From Arminella tubonensis (GTDB taxonomy: Bacteria; Pseudomonadota; Alphaproteobacteria; Rhizobiales; Rhizobiaceae), in NCBI RefSeq assembly GCF_003240585.1, contig NZ_PCDP01000036.1:1-64000 (forward strand): DNA of 64,000 bases. The letters are read 5' to 3'. The translations under genes were made by a program, and so were the position numbers. Below are positions 1-8,633 of this stretch, in pieces. Numbering within the stretch: position 1 is the stretch's first letter; each line of letters starts with the position of its first letter. The notes beneath the pieces were generated by a model. That model ran no database searches, was not told where the DNA came from, and was given only the letters and a program-made list of their open reading frames with translations.

Positions 1-82
1 GATAATCCTTCCCTCCCTTCCTCGATTATCACCCCATCAATGGCATGAGAATGTTTTCCGCAGAGCCGGAAGGAGAAGAGTC

Positions 83-1702
83 ATGGCCACGCTCCAGATC
101 GTAGCAAACAGCAACCAGACGACCAAACCAGCAGCAGTGGCGGCCATCGCCAAACCGGCAATGAGCCCACTTCGCATGTGGAGTGCCGTGATCGGTTCCA
201 CGCTGGGTGCGTTCATGGCTGTGCTCAACATCCAGATCGTCAATGCCTCGCTTGCCGATATCCAGGGCGCGATCGGCGCAGGTACCGACGACGGCGGCTG
301 GATCTCGACATCCTACCTGATCGCCGAGATCGTCGTCATTCCGCTCAGCGGCTGGCTCGCCCGGGTCTTTTCGGTCCGGACTTACCTGCTCGTCAACGCC
401 ATCCTCTTCCTGATCTTCTCGGTCGCCTGTGCGTTTGCAGTCAATCTGCAGCAGATGATCGTTCTGCGCGCCATCCAGGGCTTTTCCGGGGGCGTGTTGA
501 TCCCGATGGCCTTCACGATCATCATCACCTTGCTGCCCAAGTCGAAGCAGCCGATCGGACTTGCACTCTTCGCGCTCTCGGCCACCTTCGCGCCGGCCAT
601 CGGCCCGACCATCGGCGGTTACCTGACCGAGAATTTCGGCTGGCAATATATCTTCTACGTCAACCTCGTTCCGGGTTCGCTGATGATCGGCATGCTGTGG
701 GCGTCGCTTGACCGTTCGCCGATGAACCTCGGTCTGCTCGCCAAGGGCGACTGGCCCGGCATCGCCACCATGTCGATCGGCCTTGCCGCATTGCAGACCG
801 TACTCGAGGAGGGCAACAAGGACGATTGGTTCGGCTCGCCCTTCATCGTTCGCCTTTCGGTCACCGCCGCCGTGTCGCTGACGCTTTTCCTGATCATCGA
901 GCTGAAGACGGCCCATCCCCTGCTCAACCTTCGCCTGCTGGTCCGTCGCAACTTCGGCTTTGGCATTGTCGCAAACTTCCTGCTCGGTGTTGCGCTCTAC
1001 GGCTCTGTCTTCGTGCTTCCGATCTATCTGACCCGCATCCAGGGCTATAATTCGGAGCAGATCGGCATGGTGCTGGCCTGGACCGGCATCCCGCAGCTTC
1101 TGCTCATCCCGCTTGTCCCGCGTTTGATGAAGCGCTTCGATGTCCGGATTCTGATCGTCGTCGGCTTCGCGCTCTTTGCCGCCAGCAATTTCATGAATGT
1201 TCACATGAGCGGCGACTATGCCAGTGACCAGCTCTTCTGGCCGAACATCGTGCGCGCCATCGGCCAGGCTCTCGTCTTCACGCCACTGTCGGCGATCGCC
1301 GCCGCTGGTATCGAACAGGAAAATGCGGGGTCGGCATCCGCCCTCTTCAACATGATGCGCAACCTCGGTGGTGCGGTGGGCATCGCCTCGCTGCAGACAT
1401 TCCTGTCGAAGCGCGAGCAGTTCCACTCGAACATCCTGACCAACTCCGTCTCCGTGTTCGAAGAGGCCACTCGCGACCGCGTTGCAAAGCTTGCCGCCTA
1501 TTTCATGAGCCATGGCGTCAGCGACCAGGCGACGGCCACTCACAAGGCCGTGGTTGCGGTCGCTCTCAATCTGCGCAGGCAGGCAAATATCATGGCCTTC
1601 AGCGACACCTTCTTCCTGCTCGGCATGGGACTGGTGGTCGCCCTTCTCGCCTCTCTGCTCCTCAAGAAACCCGGTCAACTGTCCGGCGGCGGGGCTCACT
1701 GA
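83..1702 (+). CDS. DHA2-family multidrug efflux MFS transporter (EmrB/QacA type)
   Basis: A 539-residue polytopic inner-membrane protein rich in hydrophobic segments, matching the 14-helix DHA2 drug:H+ antiporters. An N-terminal cytoplasmic stretch of about 30 residues precedes the first helix. The DDGGWISTSYLIAE stretch just after helix 1 and the GGVLIPMAFT segment are typical of EmrB-like exporters. The ATG is preceded by an aggagaag ribosome site. EmrB proteins usually work with an EmrA/HlyD adaptor and TolC; the adaptor would lie upstream, outside the window. The adenylate cyclase gene starts 31 bases downstream and may be cotranscribed. The substrate cannot be told from sequence. Confidence 0.9.
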   Translation: MATLQIVANSNQTTKPAAVAAIAKPAMSPLRMWSAVIGSTLGAFMAVLNIQIVNASLADIQGAIGAGTDDGGWISTSYLIAEIVVIPLSGWLARVFSVRTYLLVNAILFLIFSVACAFAVNLQQMIVLRAIQGFSGGVLIPMAFTIIITLLPKSKQPIGLALFALSATFAPAIGPTIGGYLTENFGWQYIFYVNLVPGSLMIGMLWASLDRSPMNLGLLAKGDWPGIATMSIGLAALQTVLEEGNKDDWFGSPFIVRLSVTAAVSLTLFLIIELKTAHPLLNLRLLVRRNFGFGIVANFLLGVALYGSVFVLPIYLTRIQGYNSEQIGMVLAWTGIPQLLLIPLVPRLMKRFDVRILIVVGFALFAASNFMNVHMSGDYASDQLFWPNIVRAIGQALVFTPLSAIAAAGIEQENAGSASALFNMMRNLGGAVGIASLQTFLSKREQFHSNILTNSVSVFEEATRDRVAKLAAYFMSHGVSDQATATHKAVVAVALNLRRQANIMAFSDTFFLLGMGLVVALLASLLLKKPGQLSGGGAH

Positions 1703-1733
1703 ACGCCATCTTGGATCCTCGAAAGGCAACGCC

Positions 1734-2954
1734 ATGAACACCCTGCTCAAAGATCCGCTCTCCCGCAGTCAAAGGGCGCCCGGAAGCCGCACTGTCGATC
1801 CGAACTCGATCCTGTCGGTGCTGGAATGGTTGTCTGGAGACGAATGCCATGCCATCGACGAAGCCGGCCTGATCTCCGGACTGGGCCGCCGCCTGCAGGC
1901 GATCGGCCTTCCGATCGACCGATTGACCCTGCACCTGATGACCCTTCACCCAGAGTTCCTCGGACGGACAATCGCCTGGGCGCCGGGCGAACCTGTCGAA
2001 ATCCATGATCGAGAGCACGGCGCCAACCTTGCCTTCACCAACAGTCCGCTGCGCAAGGTCATGGATACCCGCGAGACGATGATCGTCGGGCCTGACGAGA
2101 GGAGATGGCCGTGGCAGCAGATCGACGTGTTTGCGGACCGCGGATTGCTGCAGCTCTTCGTTGCGCCGCTCTGCAACGTCGACGGCCCGGTCAGCGCGGC
2201 CGTCTTCGCGACGCGGCGGGCTGAAGGCTTCTCGCTGTCGGATGTCGGTGTCATCGAGCGAATACTTCCAGCGCTGCGCAACGCCTGCGAACTGCGGGCA
2301 TTGCGCCAGGTGGAACTGAGCCTGCTCGACATCTACATCGGCCCGATGACCGCGCAGCGCATCCTCGCCGGCCACATCCGGCAGGGTGAAATCGAGACGA
2401 TGGAGGCAGCGCTGATGCTCTGCGATCTCCGCGGCTTCACCGAGCTTTCGAATAGGCTGCCCGGAGCGCGCGTCCTGGAACTGCTGAATGCATATTTCGA
2501 CATGGTGGTGCCCGCGATCACAAGGGAGGGTGGCGAGGTCCTGAAGTTCATGGGCGACGCCGTGCTTGCGTTCTTTCCCAGCTCCGACGCAGAGACGGCC
2601 AGCAGATCCGCCCTTGCCGCATCGGATGCAATCCTCGACGATCTCGACCGCTTCGAATTCGACGGGTTGACCATCAGGGCCAGCATCGCCCTTCACTACG
2701 GCGAGTTCAGCTACGGCAATATCGGATCGGGCCGCCGTCTCGACTTCACGGTGATCGGTTCCGACGTCAACCTGCTCAGTCGCATCCAGGGTGCGTGCGG
2801 CGTGCTCGACAAGTCGGTGCTGATGTCGGATGCGTTCCGCCAGAGAACAGGAGCCGAGAATATCCGGTCAACGAGCTTCCATCGGCTAAAGGGCTTCGAG
2901 GATCCCATAGAGCTGTTCACGATCGATGCGTGCGAAACGGCTGCGGGTCAATGA
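1734..2954 (+). CDS. Class III adenylate/guanylate cyclase domain protein
   Basis: A 406-residue soluble protein. The first ~200 residues are an unassigned sensory-like region; the C-terminal ~180 residues form a class III nucleotide cyclase catalytic domain. Both metal-binding aspartates are visible (CDLRGFT and FMGDAVLAFF), with a lysine before FMGD and a VNLLSRIQ stretch carrying the transition-state Asn/Arg. The K plus D (LDFTVIGSD) pattern favours ATP over GTP. I chose the ATG at 1734 over longer upstream starts because they would run back into the transporter gene. Rhizobial genomes carry many such cyclases. It probably makes cAMP in response to an unknown signal. Confidence 0.9.
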   Translation: MNTLLKDPLSRSQRAPGSRTVDPNSILSVLEWLSGDECHAIDEAGLISGLGRRLQAIGLPIDRLTLHLMTLHPEFLGRTIAWAPGEPVEIHDREHGANLAFTNSPLRKVMDTRETMIVGPDERRWPWQQIDVFADRGLLQLFVAPLCNVDGPVSAAVFATRRAEGFSLSDVGVIERILPALRNACELRALRQVELSLLDIYIGPMTAQRILAGHIRQGEIETMEAALMLCDLRGFTELSNRLPGARVLELLNAYFDMVVPAITREGGEVLKFMGDAVLAFFPSSDAETASRSALAASDAILDDLDRFEFDGLTIRASIALHYGEFSYGNIGSGRRLDFTVIGSDVNLLSRIQGACGVLDKSVLMSDAFRQRTGAENIRSTSFHRLKGFEDPIELFTIDACETAAGQ

Positions 2955-3034
2955 TGTTGTCGAGGACGATTTGAACGATTTGATCATTGCCGACGTTATG
3001 TGGCTATCGATAAACAGCACACCGGTGAGCACGC

Positions 3035-3256
3035 GTGAAATTCAAAGGCCGGGCGGAATTCCTGACGCTTGAGGAATTCAGCCAGAGATTCATAGAGCGG
3101 ATGGTGCGCCATCCCGACGCCGTCTACCTGCGCGATGGATTGCCTGTTCGTCGGTACGCCGAGAATGTAGCTCACGCCTATTGGATCGAGGCGCTTAAAC
3201 AGAGTGTGTCTCCCGAGGATTGCGCCGACACCGATATGAGTGGGTGGGTAAAATAA
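3035..3256 (+). CDS. Small conserved hypothetical protein, paralogue of the 6008-6256 gene
   Basis: A 73-residue acidic protein with a GTG start. No known domain is recognised. It is clearly related to the protein encoded at 6008-6256: both share LEEFSQRF, a MxRHPD stretch, a KYAE/RYAE segment, and end in SPE(D/E)CADxDMSxW. That conservation is the main reason to accept it as a real gene. It lies alone between the cyclase and the convergent winged-helix regulator. Its role is unknown. Confidence 0.7.
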   Translation: MKFKGRAEFLTLEEFSQRFIERMVRHPDAVYLRDGLPVRRYAENVAHAYWIEALKQSVSPEDCADTDMSGWVK

Positions 3257-3329
3257 GTCCTGGCAGGCAGATGAATGCAACGAACTATAATGGCGCCTAC
3301 GGATTGCTCTTGAGTGTCGTCATTCCCGT

Positions 3330-3359
3330 CTTGTTCCAAGGGCTTGGCCCGTGAACAAG
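3330..3359. terminator. Nested hairpin between convergent genes
   Basis: CTTGTTC at 3330-3336 pairs with GAACAAG at 3353-3359, and inside them GGGC-ttg-GCCC forms a second stem. It sits between the ends of two convergent genes. No T-run follows on either strand, so factor-independent termination is only a guess. Confidence 0.4.
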
Positions 3360-3372
3360 GCCTCCGTCTCCA

Positions 3373-4956
3373 TCACTCGGGTAGTCCCGCGCGCCGCAGT
3401 CCGTCGGCGAACGCGGCAAAATCTTCCGGACGATGGATCGGAAGCCAATCTTTCAGGTTCGACACGCGCAAGGACGGATCAAGTTCGCGCATGCGCCGCA
3501 TCGCGGCACGGGCCTCTTCCGGTCGCCCCGCGAGCGCATGGCTTGCTGCCGCTAGACTGACCGCGATCAGGAAGCTCGGCAAATTCCGCGTCGCTTTCTC
3601 CGCCCATGACGAGGCGGTATCTAAGCGTCCCGCGAAGAAATGTGCGAGCGCTGTTCCTGCTTGCATCCGAAACATTTCGGGATCCAGCGGGCTCAAGCGA
3701 ACGGCGCGCGCGAAGTGTTCGATTGCGCCTTCCGTTTCACCGTGGAAGGCCCGGAGGAACCCGCCCAGAAACCAGGCGGGCGCGAGATTTGGATTGAGCA
3801 ACACTGCCCTGTCGAGTAGCGCGATGCCGCCATCGAGTTCGCAGGCGAGATGGGCGAGCGCATGTCCACCGCGGGTGAGGGCGACGGCATCGTCCCTCCC
3901 CAGTTCAACCGCCAGGCGCGCCAGACGGATACCCTCGGTGATTTCTCCAGGACGATCCGTCATCCAGCCGTTGGCCTTGCGCCAGAAATAACACCAGGCA
4001 GCCATGCCATAAGCGGAAGCGAATTCCGGATCGAGCTCGACCGCCTTGTAGAACAAGGGCAGCGCCGCCTCGATGGCCTCCCTGGTTCCATTGTGCAGTT
4101 TCGCCATTCCGCGCAGATAGTAGTCGTACGCATCGAGACTATCGGTCGGCTTCCGCTTGGCCCGTTCGATCTCGGCTCGCTCAAGCTGAGGCGCGATCGC
4201 GCCGACGACGCTCTCGGTGATCTGATCCTGCAGTTCGAAAATGTCATCGAGAGCGCCTTCGAAGCGCTCTGCCCAAAGGTTCGTCCCGCTGGTCGCGTCA
4301 ACGAGCTGTCCCGTCATGCGCACTCTGCTACCCGCCTTGCGGACGCTGCCCTCCAGCACGTAGCGGACGCCCAGCTCGCGGCCGACTTCCTTCACGTCGA
4401 CGGCTCTCCCCTTGTAGGTGAAGCTGGAATTGCGCGCGACCACGAACAGCCAGCGAATGCGCGACAGCGCCGCGATGATATCTTCCACGACACCATCGGC
4501 GAAATATTCCTGTTCTGTATCGTCGCTCAGATTGTGGAACGGCAGCACGGCGATGGACGGCTTTTCGGGGAGTGCAAGGTCTGGTGCGAGCGGATTATTT
4601 GGTTCGACATGCACGGCGTTCGGGGATGACGCTTCTTGCGAGGGGAACGCTTCGCTGATTTCGCCGATGAACCGAAAGCCCTTTCGGGCAATTGTCTTCA
4701 CCAGCCGCTGTTCGTCGCCGTTGTCGCAGATTGCCTTGCGAACCGCATTGATATGGCTTGTCATCGTCGATTCTGAGACGATCCGTCCGCCCCAGACCGC
4801 CTGGAGCAGTTCATCCTTGCTCACCACGCGGTTGCGGTTCCGTACCAGATGAAGCAGCAGGTCGAAGACCTGCGGTCCGACCGAAACGACGTCGGACTGC
4901 CGGCTGAGTTCCCTGCGCTCCGGGTCGAGCGCGTAATCTTCAAATATGAATTGCAC
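3373..4956 (-). CDS. Winged-helix (OmpR/CadC-type) regulator with TolB-like and TPR domains
   Basis: About 527 residues. The N-terminal ~100 residues are a trans_reg_C winged helix (FEDYALDPERRELSR, GPQVFDLLLHLVRNRNRVVSKDELLQ). A TolB N-terminal-like segment follows (SIAVLPFHNLSDD, EYFADGVVEDI), then a region of TPR-like helical repeats to the C terminus. No transmembrane helix is obvious, unlike CadC itself. I chose the GTG at 4956 because family members begin with an M-x-F-x-FEDYALD motif; the frame stays open to 5055. It is divergent from the reductase at 5158 with 201 bases between them, so control of that gene is plausible. Confidence 0.87.
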   Translation of the reverse strand: MQFIFEDYALDPERRELSRQSDVVSVGPQVFDLLLHLVRNRNRVVSKDELLQAVWGGRIVSESTMTSHINAVRKAICDNGDEQRLVKTIARKGFRFIGEISEAFPSQEASSPNAVHVEPNNPLAPDLALPEKPSIAVLPFHNLSDDTEQEYFADGVVEDIIAALSRIRWLFVVARNSSFTYKGRAVDVKEVGRELGVRYVLEGSVRKAGSRVRMTGQLVDATSGTNLWAERFEGALDDIFELQDQITESVVGAIAPQLERAEIERAKRKPTDSLDAYDYYLRGMAKLHNGTREAIEAALPLFYKAVELDPEFASAYGMAAWCYFWRKANGWMTDRPGEITEGIRLARLAVELGRDDAVALTRGGHALAHLACELDGGIALLDRAVLLNPNLAPAWFLGGFLRAFHGETEGAIEHFARAVRLSPLDPEMFRMQAGTALAHFFAGRLDTASSWAEKATRNLPSFLIAVSLAAASHALAGRPEEARAAMRRMRELDPSLRVSNLKDWLPIHRPEDFAAFADGLRRAGLPE

Positions 4957-5157
4957 GTCGCCATCCCTATACCAAACGCCTTCGGCTGGGTGCCGAGGCA
5001 AACGGACTTCTGCTCGATCCCATCCATCGCATTTGGACCAACAATGAAGGTGCACTCAAGGGAAATTCAAGGTCGGCGCAAGGACTTCCAGCCCGCTTGA
5101 ACGCAATATCCATCACATCAACCGCAGCGGTTGCGGTCATGGGAACGGAGAAAGATC

Positions 5158-5910
5158 ATGAAAATCGTCGTCATCGGAGGCAGCGGCCTCATTGGTACCA
5201 AGCTCGTGACGCGCCTTCGCGAGAGCGGGCATGAGGTCTTCGCAGCGTCGCCGAGCTCAGGGGTGAATACCATCACCCGCGAAGGACTTGCGGAAGCGCT
5301 CGACGGGGCTGATGTCGTTGTCGATGTGGCCAATGCACCTGTGTGGGAAGACAAGGCAGTCCTCGATTTCTTCGAAACCTCGGGCCGCAACCTGCTGGCC
5401 GCAGAAACCGCCGCCGGTGTTCGCCATCACGTCGCACTGTCGGTTGTCGGCACGGAACGACTACTCGAAAGTGGCTACTTCCGGGCAAAATTGGCCCAAG
5501 AGACGCTCATCGTGGAGTCCGGCATTCCATACAGCATCGTTCGCGCTACGCAGTTCTTCGAATTTGTCGGCGGCATCGCGCAGTCGGCCACGTCAGGCGA
5601 GGAAATACGCCTCTCGCCCGCGCTGATACAGCCGATATCGTCCGATGACGTGGCTGCAGCGCTGGCCGACGTCGCGGTCGCCAAACCGGTCAACGGAATG
5701 GTCGAAATCGCCGGCCCGGAAGCAATGCCCCTCGATGAACTTGTAAGACGTTTTCTGAAGATCACCGCCGATCCGAGAAAGGTCGTTCCTGATGTTCACG
5801 CGCGTTATTTTGGTGTTTCCCTGAACGATCAATCGCTGACGCCCGGCAAGAGCCCACGCGTCGGTGCGGTTCATTTCGAGGCTTGGCTCAAACAGTCAAC
5901 AGCTCGGTAG
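5158..5910 (+). CDS. NmrA-like SDR family NAD(P)-binding oxidoreductase
   Basis: A 250-residue atypical short-chain dehydrogenase. The N-terminal Rossmann motif (VIGGSGLIGTKL) fits the NmrA/NAD(P)H-quinone reductase-like branch. The sequence has no YxxxK catalytic pair at the usual position, so it may act as a redox sensor or quinone reductase. The ATG at 5158 has a ggaacggagaaag ribosome site; an in-frame upstream start at 5131 is less likely. It is divergent from the winged-helix regulator, a common arrangement for regulator-target pairs. A strong hairpin terminator follows the stop codon. Confidence 0.88.
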   Translation: MKIVVIGGSGLIGTKLVTRLRESGHEVFAASPSSGVNTITREGLAEALDGADVVVDVANAPVWEDKAVLDFFETSGRNLLAAETAAGVRHHVALSVVGTERLLESGYFRAKLAQETLIVESGIPYSIVRATQFFEFVGGIAQSATSGEEIRLSPALIQPISSDDVAAALADVAVAKPVNGMVEIAGPEAMPLDELVRRFLKITADPRKVVPDVHARYFGVSLNDQSLTPGKSPRVGAVHFEAWLKQSTAR

Positions 5911-5934
5911 GCAGCCGAATATACTCAATGCAGT

Positions 5935-5966
5935 GCGAACTGCGCTACCTCGATAGCGCAGTTCGC
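5935..5966. terminator. Strong 13-bp stem terminator between convergent genes
   Basis: GCGAACTGCGCTA at 5935-5947 is perfectly complementary to TAGCGCAGTTCGC at 5954-5966, with a 6-base loop. It lies between the ends of two convergent genes and could serve both. Confidence 0.75.
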
Positions 5967-6007
5967 GGTTTGGCTTCGAATGACGAGCGCGTCCCCGGGT
6001 GGATAGG

Positions 6008-6256
6008 CTATCGGCCCCAATAGCTCATATCGCTGTCGGCGCATTCCTCCGGTGACAATCCCTCCGGGTGCAGCTCTTCCCAATATGTCAGTGCAATGTC
6101 CTCCGCATATTTGCGAAGGGACCGGCCTTCATGCAGCGGTTCGAAGTCGGGGTGGCGGAGCATATGTCCGACAAAGCGCTGACTGAACTCTTCCAGGGCC
6201 ATCGTTGCGGCGGTCTTTTCCTCTGGAACCGGGTTCTCGAGCTTTTCAGAGTTCAT
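6008..6256 (-). CDS. Small conserved hypothetical protein, paralogue of the 3035-3256 gene
   Basis: An 82-residue acidic protein of unknown function. From residue ~20 on it aligns with the protein at 3035-3256 (LEEFSQRF, MLRHPD, RKYAED, LSPEECADSDMSYWGR). The N-terminal 18 residues are unique and rich in Glu/Lys/Pro. The ATG follows a run of purines. It lies convergent to the NmrA-like reductase. The two paralogues bracket the regulator/reductase pair, which suggests duplication within the locus. Confidence 0.75.
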   Translation of the reverse strand: MNSEKLENPVPEEKTAATMALEEFSQRFVGHMLRHPDFEPLHEGRSLRKYAEDIALTYWEELHPEGLSPEECADSDMSYWGR

Positions 6257-6520
6257 CTTGCTTCATCCAGCTGCGGGTGTCTGAGGCAATAGTAATATAA
6301 ATGTTCAAAAACCAAAGCCGGCTTTTCAAAATTCGGGCGGGAATGATGACGGCCATATGGCTATCCTGCCATCCAAATGGGCGTAGACGAATTGCAGGCT
6401 CTTCATTTCCTTGATCTGGTTACACAATAGGCGATCAATTCGAGCCATGTTCTCCGCAAGCTTGCGGGACTTGCGCTTGAGACTTGGGTTGTGCTTGAGA
6501 CTCGGAATGGAGAGACAGAG

Positions 6521-7612
6521 ATGACGGAAACTCGTCCCTTATCGGAAGACGCGCCCAATACGAGTGTCAATCAGAACGTTCTCTCCGGTTCGTCCGCCGG
6601 GCATCTGGCCCTGGTTCCCACATGGCTTCCGTTGGATGTCGCGCCCGATGCGGGCCATAATTCGGCCGGAAGCGGTGGCGACGGAATGGCTGTCGGCCTT
6701 ATAAGCAGCACTCCCACGGCCGTCTTCATGCCGTCCAATGCTGCTATCGCCGGCCCCTATTCCGAAGCTGACGCGCACCAGGGCAACGATGCCTTGATCA
6801 ATCAGCATGTCACGGAAATGGCCGGCATCGGTGGCAACGGCGGCAGCGGCAATCTAGCGCTTGGCTTTGGAGGTAATGCCGTCAATCACGCCGGAACCGG
6901 CGGCAACGGCATTTTCTACGGTGGCATCGTCAGTTCCGATGTCGCGGTATTCGCCCCCGTGAATACCGCCGTGGCTGCGGGTCCGGGCTCCATCGCCCAT
7001 GCTGATCAGACGAACAATGCGGCGTTCCTGCAAGGCGGGACCCAGATCGGCGGTGTCGGCGGCTCGGGCGGCGATCACAATATTGCGGGCGGCGGCGCAG
7101 CTGCAAGCCCGGGAACTGCGATCACCTTCACTGGCGACAACTATGCAGGACACGGTGGCGACGGCCACTTCATCGGCAGCATGGTCGACGTGAATGTGGC
7201 TATCTTCTCGCCCATCAACATAGCCGTCGGGGCCGCCGGCGGCTCCGCGGAGGCCCATCAGACTAACAACGCCATCTTCAGCCAGGGTGGCATGCAGATC
7301 GCCGGAATCGGCGGCAATGGCGGCGGCTTCAACATGTCTTCAGACACGATTTTCACTGGAAGCCATGCGGCGGGGGGCGGGGGCGACGGGTCTTCGACCG
7401 GCAGCATGGTCGACGTCAATCTCGGATATTTCCACCCCATCAATATCGCCGTTCCCGCCGGTGGCACGGCCGATGCCACGCAGATCGACCATGTTCTGAC
7501 CGACCAGCATACGCTGCAGATGGCCGGCGTCGGCGGACTTGGCGGGGAGGGCAATCTTTCGGATGCTCATTCGGCACTCGTCGACGACATCCTCCATTCC
7601 CTGCATACCTAA
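6521..7612 (+). CDS. Glycine-rich four-repeat protein, probable type I secretion cargo
   Basis: A 363-residue Gly/Asn/Ala-rich acidic protein with no N-terminal signal peptide. After ~45 residues it holds four degenerate ~70-residue repeats. Each runs from an AGxGG(D/N)G start through an AxFxPxNxAV core to a closing QxAG(V/I)GGxGG motif. The ATG at 6521 has a ggagaga site; a GTG at 6491 is in frame but lacks one. A second glycine-rich protein, an ABC exporter and an HlyD adaptor follow on the same strand, so export by type I secretion is inferred. It is not an RTX protein: no GGxGxDxUx nonapeptides are present. The family is unknown to me. Confidence 0.8.
   Translation: MTETRPLSEDAPNTSVNQNVLSGSSAGHLALVPTWLPLDVAPDAGHNSAGSGGDGMAVGLISSTPTAVFMPSNAAIAGPYSEADAHQGNDALINQHVTEMAGIGGNGGSGNLALGFGGNAVNHAGTGGNGIFYGGIVSSDVAVFAPVNTAVAAGPGSIAHADQTNNAAFLQGGTQIGGVGGSGGDHNIAGGGAAASPGTAITFTGDNYAGHGGDGHFIGSMVDVNVAIFSPINIAVGAAGGSAEAHQTNNAIFSQGGMQIAGIGGNGGGFNMSSDTIFTGSHAAGGGGDGSSTGSMVDVNLGYFHPINIAVPAGGTADATQIDHVLTDQHTLQMAGVGGLGGEGNLSDAHSALVDDILHSLHT
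6656..7564 (+). repeat. Four ~70-codon tandem repeats within the glycine-rich gene
   Basis: Units begin near 6656, 6884, 7139 and 7362. Units 2 and 3 are closest (both with ADQTNN/AHQTNN followed by a QGGxQI stretch). Units 3 and 4 share a GSMVDVN segment. Units 1 and 4 share (N/D)QHxxxMAG. The repeats are protein-level and too diverged at DNA level to look like recent duplications. Confidence 0.7.
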
Positions 7613-7948
7613 AGCGGCGTCGGATACGTTCCACGCTTGCGGGCGAAACGCTGGCAACAAGCCGGTGACCACTGTTGCATCCATCCATTTCGAGAGCCGA
7701 AATATCGACCGCGGGAGCCTTGCGCCGTCGAGGCCAACGGGCGGCGCCCGGATGTATTCTTTTGGTCGTTCGCACAATACATCCTACCCCCATGCATACC
7801 CCAGCCAAAGGAACGTCCCCAAATATCTAGCTAGTTCGCGGCTGACGTTACGAGCACTATTCCAAGGCGGTTATCTTGCCTGGCCATGAGATGCTGGGTA
7901 CCCGGCCGTCGGAGAAACACGGACTGAACTAGGTAGGGGAGTAATGTT
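7613..7948 (+). promoter_or_regulatory. 336-base spacer between the two glycine-rich genes, with inverted repeat
   Basis: No credible gene. GGATGTATT at 7750-7758 is inverted as AATACATCC at 7776-7784, a 9-bp perfect dyad with a 17-base spacer. The region just before the second gene is comparatively AT-rich and may hold its own promoter. The next gene has a clear taggggag ribosome site near 7934-7943. Confidence 0.4.
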
Positions 7949-8530
7949 ATGCCTATTCCGCAAATATCTGACACGATCCATCTCAGCAACCCGACTGCGG
8001 GCGACGCCAATGCGGGCAACGGCGGAGATGGCTACAGCTACGGAGATATCCACTACAATCCGGTCGCCTATGTCGCCGACACGCAGGTCGTGGCCGGCGC
8101 AACGACCGACATCCACAACGGTGATCATGTTTGGCAGACGGCTGATTGGGACGCCGGCAATGCTGGAAGTGGTGGGTTTGCCCAGGCTCAAAACGGCCTT
8201 CTGGCAGCCGTTACGAACACTGGATCGGGCGGTGCTGGTGGAGATTCCACTTCCAACGGCAGCCAGGGCTCGTCAAGCGGCGGCGACACGGCAGCCGTTT
8301 CGGCACCCACGACGGCCACCCAATATACGCAGCTCCTGGCCGATCAACATGCCACCATCCTCGCCGGGGTCGGCGGCAATGGCGGCAACGGCAACTATGC
8401 CCAGGGCGGCGATATCTCGTCGGCAGTGGTCCACACGGACCCCTCAACCGTCAACACGTCGGTTTCCAATGCCCTCGACCATTTCTCGGTCGATTTCGGC
8501 CATATCGATCTGAGCCATATCGGCTCGTGA
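7949..8530 (+). CDS. Second glycine-rich protein, probable type I secretion cargo
   Basis: A 193-residue Gly/Asp/Thr-rich protein without a signal peptide. It shares modules with the preceding protein: an NAGNGGDG start motif, and near residue 150 a LLADQHATILAGVGGNGG segment matching the end of the first protein's repeat units. A Gly/Ser-rich linker lies in the middle. The C terminus is Asp/His-rich with spaced hydrophobics. A strong terminator follows immediately, before the exporter genes. Family unknown; secretion is inferred from neighbours. Confidence 0.75.
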   Translation: MPIPQISDTIHLSNPTAGDANAGNGGDGYSYGDIHYNPVAYVADTQVVAGATTDIHNGDHVWQTADWDAGNAGSGGFAQAQNGLLAAVTNTGSGGAGGDSTSNGSQGSSSGGDTAAVSAPTTATQYTQLLADQHATILAGVGGNGGNGNYAQGGDISSAVVHTDPSTVNTSVSNALDHFSVDFGHIDLSHIGS

Positions 8531-8541
8531 ACACAGGCCCC

Positions 8542-8571
8542 GAGGATCGCCGGCTCCGGTCGGCGATCCTC
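8542..8571 (+). terminator. Rho-independent terminator after cargo gene
   Basis: GAGGATCGCCG at 8542-8552 pairs with CGGCGATCCTC at 8561-8571, followed by ttattt. It separates the two glycine-rich genes from the exporter genes, so cargo could be expressed at a higher level than the transporter. Confidence 0.85.
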
Positions 8572-8633
8572 TTATTTCGCACGGTCTGACCCTGCGTTTC
8601 CCTTGTCAGTATCGAGAGCACCGGGATCTGATA

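Noticed and set aside
29..1750. 573-codon minus-strand frame antisense to the MFS exporter
   Set aside because: His/Asp/Arg/Gly/Gln-rich shadow composition, no ribosome site and no family; the plus strand encodes a clear transporter.
1662..2696. 344-codon minus-strand frame over the cyclase
   Set aside because: Antisense of a catalytic domain with intact motifs; no domain of its own.
6656..7564. CRISPR or RTX repeat
   Set aside because: Repeats are protein-coding, ~70 codons long and diverged; no nonapeptide RTX pattern and no regular short spacers.
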